Notes under the pieces: generated by a model | Databases searched by the model: none | What the model was told of the DNA's origin: nothing | The model's input: the letters and a program-made list of their open reading frames with translations, nothing else | Made by a program: the position numbers and the translations under genes | Source of the DNA: Gnetum montanum | Taxonomy: Eukaryota; Streptophyta; Gnetopsida; Gnetales; Gnetaceae | Assembly: GCA_015680685.1 (NCBI GenBank) | Contig: MNCI01026892.1 | Location: forward strand, 864,755-919,661 | Direction: 5' to 3' | Length of the DNA: 54,907 nt | In this document: positions 46,271 to 54,907 of the stretch, one piece after another | Layout of the letters: each line of letters opens with the position of its first letter | Position numbering within the stretch: position 1 is the stretch's first letter

Positions 46271-48017
46271 TCAAGAAAAAAATAAGCATTTTTCAATTTT
46301 TTTATTTTACAATTTCTTTTTGATTTCTAATTTTTTATTATGCCTTTTCACATTTCTTACTAATTTCCACATTCTTTGATATCTTTTCATTCTTTTATAC
46401 TTTTTCATTTCTTAAACCATTTGCAATTCTTTGATATTTTCTGCTTCTTTTTAATCTTTTTCATTCTTAATATCTTTTACAATTTTTCATCTTTTGTTTA
46501 CATATTACTTGTACATATTTTTATCAATTTTAAATAAAATGCATTAAGAATAAAGAAAGATGTAGTCCCAATAAAGTGAAGATTTCTCTATGTTATCAAA
46601 TCATAAGGGACTGATTATTTATATAATAAGACCACACCACCCATCCATCCATTCCAATAATAAGAGGTTCTTACCATGGCCATAATGATATTCTTTCCAT
46701 CATCAAGCTAAGAATAAACTTGTGAGCATTATGCCTAGACAAAAAAGTGAAGAACCAAGCAAAAATGTGAAGGGTGTGAAATCAAGGGGATTTGTGGATT
46801 TTCTTAGATTGCTATTGTGAGTTCTATCCTATTACTAAGAAAGTATTATATCCTTGTAGCTCTAATGAAAAAAAATGAGTAAGAGTACAATCAATGCTAC
46901 CTTACCATGTCACTGGAAAGACATGCTACCCATTCCTAAAGCTTGTTCTTTGGTAAGGTTGACATAGTTAAAAAAATATAATAAATTCACAAGAATAAAT
47001 TTCTAGGGGTCCCATTGAAAAGACATGTTACCCATGCCTGAAGGTAGGCAACTTCTCAAGAATCTAAAAAATAAAATGTACAATGAATAAACTCCTCCCT
47101 TGGACAATACACCAAGTGGTAATACTCTTTGCAATAGTGGCAGTATTATGGTTGTAAATCTAAGAGATGAAACAATGTGATGTCGCTAGAAAGTGGTTTG
47201 GACTTGGTGTGAATTTTGGAAAGAAGGGCTAATGATTACTTTAACCATTAATAACATACAACAATTCATTATGCCTATTGTAAGATACCTCATGTCCTAA
47301 TTTTAGCAATCCTTTTTCAAGTCCATCTCATCTCACTGTATATTTAATCATAAATTTTGGTTTTTTATAATATAGTTTTATTTTCTCAATCTAGTGATAC
47401 TAACATGTGTGTTTTGCTAGACAAGTATGTCTTACATTCAACTCCTTGAGTGCCTAAGAATATTTTAGGCATGGTTATACTAGGGCATCAAGGGCTGGAG
47501 CCTCCACTTATATAAATCTTGTATTTTATACTTTCCAAACAATTCCACATCATCTTGGGCCTTCCAAAACATCTAATAAACTTCCCATATTATATAATAA
47601 TCTATCCATACATCGGAAATTCATTATCCATTTCTTATCCATACATAAACTTTCTTTGCTCAAGATTCCTTTCTCATGAACCTTGAACACTAACTTGTTG
47701 AAAAATATGCATCACACATGGCCCATGATCCTCTAGACAAGCTTTACATCTTCCAGAAATTCCATTTGACTCATTTTTTTCCAAGAAAAATCAATGAAAC
47801 ATTTGAAATTTTTTTTAATGGTGACATCATAGTTACAATGTTGTAGGCACCTACGATGTTGTATCTACGATGTATGATCTATGATGTTATGCATATAAAA
47901 ATAGTATATATACACACAAGAGTTAGTGAAATTTTCCATTTCTTTCATTTGTAGCAAGAGAAGTTTTTGCAGCTTTTTCCTCAACCCTCTTACACACTAG
48001 CTTCCAAAGGCTATAAC
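46271..48017 (+). other. E4 3' noncoding region
   Basis: T-rich tract (46290-46530), two copies of the ACATG-TACCCAT-CCT motif (about 46912-46950 and 47022-47045), and a promoter-like module (47820-47905) with CTACGATGTTG words and CATATAAAA. It matches E2 26330-28090, then stops abruptly at the truncated LTR. No gene is visible. Confidence 0.7.
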
Positions 48018-48821
48018 ATCAAATATTCGATATCATGGGATGCATGCCTAACTATAAATACAACACTTGGGTGCACAATTTAAACAACTTTCATTCCACC
48101 CTTAGGTAGATTCTTGCAGTTTCATTTCATAGTTCTACCAATAGAGTAAATGTCTGTAGTCTGGTGTTGAGCCATTGTAGGAAATCTTTATTTGAGTGAA
48201 GTGTACTTGGGCACAATTCATGTTTGGAAATAAAGATCAAAATTGCTTTTCATCATTGTAGCATCCACTAGGTTTTACTATTTTATTTAGCATAGTTTCT
48301 ACTATTTTCTTAGTTTAATCATTTACATTTCCAAGTACTTTACTTTCTTGTTCATTAGTAAAGCAGAATGAGTATGATTGGTTTCAAGAATTTAGGTGTA
48401 ATCATTCTGTAATATTAGTAGTGTTATTGCTTAGTTCACCCAATATAATAACACTTGGTAATCTAGTAATTATTACATGAGCCCAAGGCATGTACGGTAA
48501 GCCAAAACCAAACACTGATCACTCTAGGCTAGACTAGATTTACATTACCATCATTACTTAGATGTAGGATTAAATTTCATTCTAAATTATGTTTATCGCT
48601 AGGAGTAAAATGGGCCTAACAACATCAATTATCATATGCCTCACTTTGGACCAAACCATATGTGACAAAGCTACCACTAGTCCAAGTGGGAAGACAGCAT
48701 CCTACAATCAAAGCTTAACAATCTAGGTACCACAACTAGTTCCATCTATGAAATTCAATCAGATCATGCATGAACACTTGTGATTCATATGATTGGGAGT
48801 AGGGGTACCCACCACTCATCA
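48018..48821 (+). repeat. E4 3' LTR, 5'-truncated (~804 bp)
   Basis: It aligns with 32206-33012 of the 5' LTR and ends CTCATCA. TATA box TATAAATA is at 48053-48060. The first ~206 bp of U3 and the purine tract are absent. The junction has shared bases (GCTAT-ACATCA in the LTR, GC-CATAAC in the E2-type leader side). Confidence 0.83.
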
Positions 48822-48826
48822 CCTCC
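48822..48826. repeat. Right target-site duplication of E4 (CCTCC)
   Basis: This is the partner of 31995-31999. Confidence 0.85.
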
Positions 48827-50162
48827 TTTAATGTTAGTCAAGTAGAATTGTTGTTTACCTATTAGATTATCACATATGTGCAAAAGTGCCTTATCTCTAA
48901 TACTTTTACATAGCTATCTTATATCACAATGAAGAATCTCCTCCTCAATATTCTATTTTTTAAGCTAGATCATTCCTTCATGGAACCTTCCTTTTTACTA
49001 TGTAGCCACTAAGACTTCTTTTGATAATTTAGTCACTATGCAACAAGAGAAACCATAGACATAAAACAAATTGGCAAAGGGCTTCTATCTCTAAGGGCAT
49101 CATATCTTCTTCTAGAAGCAACAAATCATATTGTATTTGCCTTATAACTTGAAACTCTTCTAGCAAAAAATGCTTCTGAACCTCTTCTATTTTTTCCAAT
49201 ATTTATAAGCAAGTCCAAGGCCCCACACAACACACCTATACAAAAGAGTTAGTTGTAAAATAGAGCAAAACAATTATCTTCTAATTTCCCAGGTGAAAAT
49301 AACTTCCTTATTATATTTACTTTTAAAATTAAATAAGGCTCTCAAGCCACCTACAATTCTCTATTTGATGACAAACCTCCCAATTGTAATTATGAGAAAT
49401 ATCAAACCTAGGGTATCCATAGTTTGGAGCCATATCTATATGATCTATACAAATAGTAAAAGAATATTTATGATTTCTAGTGTCATACACCATAATTTTG
49501 GTTTTTTGCACATTAACTTTCATTCTAGACTATTGGTAAAAATCATTTAGAATAATAAGCATTTTTTGGAAACCTTCTTTTGACTTGAAGATGACAACTA
49601 CATCATTTGCATACAAAGAGAGGCCTATAAGATTATCATTAATTTTACTAGAATATTTACCTAGAATCTTAAACATCCACTCCTCTAGTTTATCAATAAA
49701 AATGCCAAAAAAGTATAGGGAAAAGAGAATAACCTTATTTCACTTCAATATTGCTATGTAGTAAAACATTTTCATGTGATTCGTAATTTATAATTTGGAT
49801 ATGTACATCTTGGTAAATACTTTGAATAACACATAACAAGGATGAAGGAGTGCCAATGTTTTGTAATCCCACAACAATTTATTCTAAATAACTAAATCAT
49901 ATGCTTTAGAGAAATTCATGAAACAAATAAAAGTTCTTTGCTAAGTTTTGGACACTATTTTAGAATCAATGCATGAAAGCTGGCCTGAAGAACATTAGAG
50001 ATGCCTAGTTTTCCAAGCAAGAATTAGGTAGCACTATTATATCATAGATAAGCTCATCACTTTAAAATATCTTATTGGTATATAAAAAATATATAGAAGA
50101 AAACATTTATTTTCTTTGTAAAATTCTCTAAGGTATATATTTTGGTCCATTAAGTAAGTTAT
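48827..50162 (-). pseudogene. LINE reverse transcriptase, 5'-truncated
   Basis: On the minus strand: CFMNFSKAYDLV (about 49930-49895), LFSLYFFGIFIDKLEEWMF, then the catalytic box Y-A-N-D at 49613-49602 (LSLYANDVVVIFKSKEGF), MKVNVQKTKIMVYDT and HKYSFTICIDHIDMAPNYGY. Further on come a LLYRCVVWG-like thumb block and a MMPLEIEALCQ-like tail, spread over frames. These are the RT boxes of non-LTR elements; YADD has become YAND. The 5' end and endonuclease are absent, as in most LINE copies. About 64 codons are open at 49523-49329. The copy was later split by E4. Confidence 0.85.
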
Positions 50163-51051
50163 TGATAAATCACAATTTTCACCGGCAGTGATATCGAGCA
50201 TCTAATATCGAAGTTGCAATATCGGATCCCCAATATCGAGGCACAAGCTTCGATGTTAGATATCTAATATCACTTCATGCATGTCTACCTATAAATAAGA
50301 CACTTAGGTGCACAATCAAATAGATTTTTCATTTCAACCTTATGTAGACTCTTGCAATTTGTCTTCATAGTTTTACCAATAGAGAGTAAATGCTTGCAAT
50401 GTGATGTTGAGCAATTGTCCATAGTCTTTATTTGAATGAAGCATACTTGGGCATAGTTCATGACAAAAATAAAGATCGAGATTTCTTTCCATCATTGCAA
50501 CATCCACTTAGCTTTCTTATTTTACTTAACATAATTTTTACTATTTTTCTAGTTTAATCATTTACATTTCCATGCACTTTACTTTCATTGTTCATTAGTA
50601 TAGTGGAATGAGTACGATTTGTTTCAAGCATTAAGTATAATCATTTGGTAACCCAGTAGTGGTTTCACTTGATTTTCTTAGCAATGAACTCACTTGGTAA
50701 TCATGGTAATGATTACATGAGCCCAATGCATGTACAACAAGCTAGGAATAAATGCTCATCACTCTAGGCCAAAGTAGATTTTTTTCACCATTTCCCCTAG
50801 ATTTAGCACTATTTTCATACTTTACCATTATAGCTAAAAGTTATGGCCAACACAACATCATTTATCATACACCTCACTAAGAGCTAAACCATACACATAG
50901 ATTATACTAGCTCCACATGGGAAGACAATGATCCCAAACTTTAACCAGTTACTAGCATAATCATCTTGCCTCATCCATGGAATTTGATTGAGCTACACGT
51001 GAACACTCGTATCTCCTAAGGTTGGATGTTGGATTCCTCCACTACTCATCA
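50163..51051 (+). repeat. LTR shared by E2 (3') and E6 (5') (889 bp)
   Basis: It starts TGATAAATCAC and ends CTCATCA. U3 has repeated TGATATCGAGCATC / AATATCGAAG / CCAATATCGAGG words with CpG kept (50188-50290), then TATAAATA at 50290-50297. On the right is a primer-binding site. On the left, through the LINE, is the E2 purine tract and TGATAAA. It may be one LTR joining two tandem elements, or an E6 LTR inserted in the LINE. Confidence 0.8.
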
Positions 51052-51052
51052 T

Positions 51053-51070
51053 TAGCACCGTTACTAGGGA
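51053..51070 (+). promoter_or_regulatory. E6 primer-binding site (tRNA-Asp type)
   Basis: TAGCACCGTTACTAGGGA differs from TGGCGCCGTTGCCGGGGA only by G-to-A or C-to-T changes and keeps one CpG. Confidence 0.88.
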
Positions 51071-51185
51071 TAAGTCAATGTATGCTTAGTAATTAATTTC
51101 ACAAAGTTCATTGTACCTAAAATACCCAGTGAAACTTCATAATTCTAATAAAAGCACACTTTAAACAAAAAACTTAAAATACAAC

Positions 51186-53749
51186 ATGGCTTCAAACAAG
51201 AATACATCACTTACCAAAGAATTACAAAGAAGCAGTGACAAAATCAAAGAAGAAGAAGATTAGAGTATGTCAATGTAGACAAGAATCTCATATGTTCATC
51301 GTGATCCTTACTATCTCGATTTCACAATCATCTTTTATTAGGATGAGCAACTCAGATGAAGAGATATTCAAGGGAATGTTGTTCTACAACTAAGACATTC
51401 AACACCCATTATGCTCGAAACTGCTCTCAAGGGGATGAAATTAACTAAAGTAATTAAAGGGTATCATGAAACCAAATACATGACCTGACCATATCAACTT
51501 ACTGATGAACAATTAAGGAAGGACCATGCCATGGAGGCAAGACATGAACAAGACAAAGGAAAGATAGTCGATTCTACTATTGTCTTGGAGGAGCTTGATG
51601 GAGATGTATTCATTTTTGAAAAACTCCACCACAATCATGAGTTCTAGTCACAAACACCTATCATTAGAGTATATGATCTTGTCAAGAATAAATCACACTC
51701 CGAATTAGCAAAAAATCTTAGGTGGAAGGCAAAAGACTCAAGGCACAAGTGGGACTCAAGGCCAAGAGTTCTTGCTATATCTCATAGAGAAGAACATCAA
51801 AGTCATCATAGGAGGACAAGCTAACACCATTCTTTTACTACCTTAATTGCATCTTCATAATCATTAGAAGACTTTAATAGAAGGAGAAAAATGTATAGAA
51901 ACCATGATAGGGAAGAGAGAAGAACTCATGACCATTATGATTGTCACATAAGACATTCTAATTTGGAAGATGAAGAGTATGAGCAACACAGACATAAGGA
52001 CCAAAGAGATCATGAAAGGGATGAGAATAGAAGGGAGCACTACTACAACCAAGAACATGAACCTAATCAAGACAATGAACCCCTCATGACCACTCGCAAT
52101 AGGATCAACATATAGGAAGCTATTCACATTCCAAACAGACATGTGAGGAATAGCCAAATCAAATGACTCAACATGAACAATATGCCAATATTTAAAGGTG
52201 GCTATAATACTAATCCACAACATCACCTTCAAGCTGTTCATGATGCTTGTGCCCTACAAAACATTGAAAGTGATTGGAAAAAGCTAAAGCTATTTCCCAA
52301 AACACTTGTGAAGGAGGCAAAAAATTGGTACAAATCATTAGACCTTGAATCAATTAGACACTAGAGTACCATGCTAGAAATATTTAATGACAAATCTAGG
52401 GATGGAAACAAGGGATACATTAGACCCTTGATGCAATATTGAGTAAATACTATTAACTGTTGCATAGATGCCCAGGCCATGGATTTTCACCGAGGGAACA
52501 ACTCAAACACATTGTAGATGGGTTGCAAAGTAAAACTAGAGAAAATCTTGGGGTTTATGCCCAAGGCATATTATCAAAATTAATTGTCCATCACATCCAA
52601 AGATTAATTGATCAAGTTACAAAGGAGGAGGAAGAACTCAATAAGAGAGAGTTAACTAAAGAATATAACAAAGATCCATCAATTAGAAAGAGAGATGTGC
52701 GGATATGTGAGAATCAAGAGGATGAAACCTTGAAAGATGTTATCTAGAAAAAGACTCTACCTATTCAATAATCAATTAATGATATAATAACTAAGGTAGA
52801 GAAAGTTTTGGATTCAATGAATGAAAAATTTGCTACAGCCCTAAAGATTGTGGAAGAAAAGGCTGAACAACCACTTAATAGGGGCAAGAAAAGGAAGAAG
52901 AAAAGAGCCAATAGATGAGAAAATTATAAGCACAAAGGAAAAATTGCTACCATTAAAGGATATACTAACTCTAGTTTAGAGGAAGAGGAAGGATGCAATG
53001 TGTGCTAGTATGAAAATCCTAAGGGATGTTGTCCTATTATGGCCCACTTACAAGAATCTGGGGTATATGCACTTAATCCAAGCTTCATCAAAAAGCATAT
53101 GTCCAAGAGGCTACCTTATCCTCAAGGTAATATCAAGAAAGCCTTCCAACAAACATATTACCAAAGTGAAGCCTACCCTCAACCACAAGAGCAATATCAA
53201 TAGCGGTGGCAGCAACTACAAAAATGGGCAATGCCACCACCAATGCAACAATCTCCATACAGGCAACCAAATCCTTATGGATATTACAATCAACATCTAA
53301 TATCTCCAAGAAACACATTAGGTCAAAATTCTTCTCCCTATTATCCACCAAAATACTACAAACCTACTACTCCAAGGATGAACCAAAGTCTTCATGCACA
53401 TTCACTAATACCTAGCCCACCAAATCCCCCTTCCAATCCTTTGCCACCAGGGCCACCATCTATTATATAAGGGGAATTGTTGTCACAACCATAGTAGAGA
53501 AGAGACACAAGGGTAATCAACATACAAGTAGAGGATCCTACTAGCAACACTAAGGGCTAGACAAAGAAATGTCCTTTATTTAGAACAAGTTTTAAAAAGG
53601 CTAGTAGAGTTAGAACTTCATCAAGGCTAACTTCTCCTACATCAAATCCACCTATCAACAACAAGCTTTTGACATTGTTCAAAAAAAAACATGAAAACTA
53701 TCATGCTTATAGAAATAGTCATAGAATATATTAAGGTAGGGCCACTCAT
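51186..53749 (+). pseudogene. E6 gag
   Basis: It starts at ATG 51186 (MASNKNTSLTKELQRSS). One frame with about eight stops runs to about 52400. It includes a long charged segment rich in Arg, His, Glu and Asp (51880-52080) and the core blocks NMPIFKGGYNTNP, FHDACAL-type AVHDACALQNIES, KLKLFPKTLVKEAKNWYKSL and MLEIFNDK. A deletion of about 45 bp near 52395 shifts frame; the core resumes at 52460 (HRCPGHGFSPREQLKHIVDG, IQRLIDQVTKEEEE). The knuckle-like motif at 52994-53032 reads C-x2-C-x3-N-x3-C-C, its His replaced. A Pro/Tyr/Gln tail is open at 53231-53470. Confidence 0.85.
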
Positions 53750-54160
53750 TAAGAAGAGAATTGATCTAGGAGTTCCTTTGATCTATTTACAAATAGCTAG
53801 AAATCTATCATATAAAGCCCTACTAGACTTAGGTTCCAGGGATGAATTTAATCTCTTATGAAACATATCAAGCATGGAACCTTCCACCATTAAAAGAGTG
53901 TAATATCATCTTGAAGCTTGTAGATCAATGTATTGCCATTTCCTTTGGATAGATAGAGGACGTGGTGACCACTATCAATGGGTGGTATTATCTAGCAAAT
54001 TTTCTTATAATCGATGTGAAAAATGAAAATAAGAAATTTTCAATTATCATGAGGAGATCATGGCTTAGCACAATTAATGCTAAGCTAAGTATGCGAGATC
54101 TATTTGTTGAGATCTTCAAGGAGGATAAGCACAAAGTCATACATGCACAAAAAATCCCAT
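53750..54160 (+). pseudogene. E6 aspartic protease
   Basis: LGVPLIYLQIARN and ALLDLGSR (active-site Asp kept, D-S-G now D-L-G) are followed by a 1-2 base frame change. From 53962 an open frame gives MVTTINGWYYLANFLIIDV, KKFSIIMRRSWLSTINAKLS and MRDLFVEIFKED, then the connector IPCITTKRKVC. Same enzyme as in E2, E3 and E5. The frameshift disables it. Confidence 0.82.
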
Positions 54161-54630
54161 GCATTACTACTAAAAGAAAAGTGTGCATTCATGGACCGAC
54201 CATTTAGAACATCAACATAGTTACCATACCAATACAAAAAAATAATGAAGAACAAGTGTGTGTAAAAGAAAGAGTAGGGGCCACCAAATCAAAAGACACC
54301 TTGTGGCCAACAACTAAGAACTTTTAATTATCTAAAATATGCATGGAACAATCTAGATCATTTATTAATTCCCATTATAAGAAGTTAACTCCAATTAGTG
54401 ACCCCAAAATGAAATTGATAAATCATAATCATACACCAATAGGAAAAGAAACTAAGGACTTAAACAATAAAAATTCAACTACCACCAAGATTGCATGAGA
54501 TAATAATAGAAAAGTTAAATTAATAAAGATGGTAAGTGAACCACTTCGAGTGTATGATCCAAGAGACCTAGGGATCATTTTCCAAACACTCTCCCATGAG
54601 TTCAATTGTGGGGAAGACACATTACCTTGA
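54161..54630 (+). pseudogene. E6 conserved segment replacing pol
   Basis: After the connector, ERVGATKSKDTLWPTTK, SFINSHYKKLTP, LINHNHTPIGKETKDLNNKN, MVSEPLRVYDPRDLGIIFQT, LSHEF and GED run to a stop near 54630 with a few internal stops. It is colinear with E4 45910-46270. In pol-bearing elements RT starts where this segment begins. Family unknown; it may be a gag-pol tail particular to the short elements. Confidence 0.6.
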
Positions 54631-54907
54631 TTCCAGAATTAATAAGTGCTTTTCCATTTTTTGTTTTACAATTTTGTTTACTTTTCCTGTTTCTTGATAT
54701 AATTTTTTTCATTCTTTTATATCTTTCACATTCTTTGACATCTTCTTATTCTTTCACATTTTTCATTTCTTAAATTTTTTATATTGTTTAACATGTTTTT
54801 TTAATTCTTTAACATTTGTCATTCTTTGATATTTTCTTCCCTTTACACCTTTGTACATAAACTTTGATTGTTAATAAGACACATTATGAATAAAGGCAAG
54901 ATATATT
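54631..54907 (+). other. E6 T-rich tract, window end
   Basis: Degenerate words such as TTCTTTGACATCTTCTTATTC repeat to about 54860, as after the coding end of E2 and E4. Nothing else is visible. Confidence 0.7.

Larger units (their letters stand above)
32000..48821 (+). mobile_element. E4: short gag-type LTR element hosting E5
   Basis: E4 has a 1013-bp 5' LTR, a tRNA-Asp primer-binding site, gag split by E5, a conserved C-terminal segment (45709-46270) and a 3' noncoding block running straight into a 5'-truncated 3' LTR. It has no RT, RNase H or integrase. The CCTCC duplications place it within the LINE. Without E5 it is about 6.1 kb. Compared with E2, everything from about 28090 through the purine tract and the first ~206 bp of U3 is missing at 48017/48018. 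Confidence 0.85.
50163..54907 (+). mobile_element. E6: gag-protease LTR element, 3' end outside
   Basis: LTR, primer-binding site, gag, protease and the pol-replacing segment are followed by the T-rich tract where the window ends. RT and integrase are absent between protease and the noncoding region, so this is a non-autonomous form like E4. Gag keeps one frame for about 1.2 kb, making E6 one of the better-preserved copies. Confidence 0.85.

Noticed and set aside
49293-49550. 85-codon plus-strand ORF
   Set aside because: It lies antisense to the LINE RT, whose catalytic boxes read on the minus strand.
51864-52241. 125-codon hydrophobic minus-strand ORF in E6
   Set aside because: It is antisense to the charged gag segment; His/Asp/Arg codons read hydrophobic on the other strand.

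Overview
The window is plant repeat DNA from what is probably a large nuclear genome. I see no host gene, rRNA, tRNA or CRISPR array. Nearly every base can be assigned to decayed LTR retrotransposons of the Ty3/gypsy order or to one LINE. The LTR elements look like the Athila/Tat lineage. Their primer-binding sites are decayed complements of plant tRNA-Asp. Their RTs carry an MDD box followed by Athila-like ETNL-LNW-KSHLM and EGIVLGH blocks. Their integrases have HPQANGQ-EV and INREI-RIL blocks. GC is low and stop codons sit where CAA, CAG, CGA or TGG are expected, as in old methylated repeats. A gymnosperm or another large-genome vascular plant fits, but the species cannot be fixed from this sequence.

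Layout, as I reconstruct it. E1 (1-2952, +) is the 3' end of an element inserted in the gag of E2. E2 (+) is the base layer: gag and protease at 2953-4655, then RT, RNase H, integrase, a 3' noncoding block and an extra ORF at 23299-31450. E2 is split by E3 (4661-23293, minus strand, TSD TACAT), a full-length element of 18.6 kb including its guest. E3 is split in its RT/RNase H by N (11278-17778, +, TSD GTATG), a short gag-only element. At 31451-31457 the E2 3' LTR has just begun when a minus-strand LINE interrupts it. The LINE occupies 31458-31999 and 48822-50162 and is itself split by E4 (32000-48821, TSD CCTCC). E4 carries E5 (33969-44660, +), a pol-containing element, within its gag. After the LINE the LTR resumes (50163-51051) and leads into a primer-binding site and the gag-protease element E6, which runs off the window.

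Two groups are visible. Pol-bearing elements (E2, E3, E5 and probably E1) have gag, aspartic protease, RT, RNase H and integrase. E2 and E3 also carry an extra downstream ORF ('ORF3') with a basic N-terminus and coiled-coil regions. Short elements (N, E4, E6) keep LTRs, primer-binding site and gag but lack RT and integrase. E4 and E6 share a conserved segment in place of pol. The short elements would have depended on enzymes from pol-bearing relatives. N looks like a recombinant between the two groups.

The most interesting observations are: ORF3 with a promoter-like module in front of it that resembles the family's own U3; the pol-replacing conserved segment in E4 and E6; a short noncoding motif kept across otherwise dissimilar 3' regions; hairpin-forming tandem units; and the four-deep nesting with readable TSDs. 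Everything here is broken by stops and frameshifts, so these are fossils and no present activity is implied. All coordinates of domains in decayed copies are approximate; LTR ends and TSDs are read to the base.
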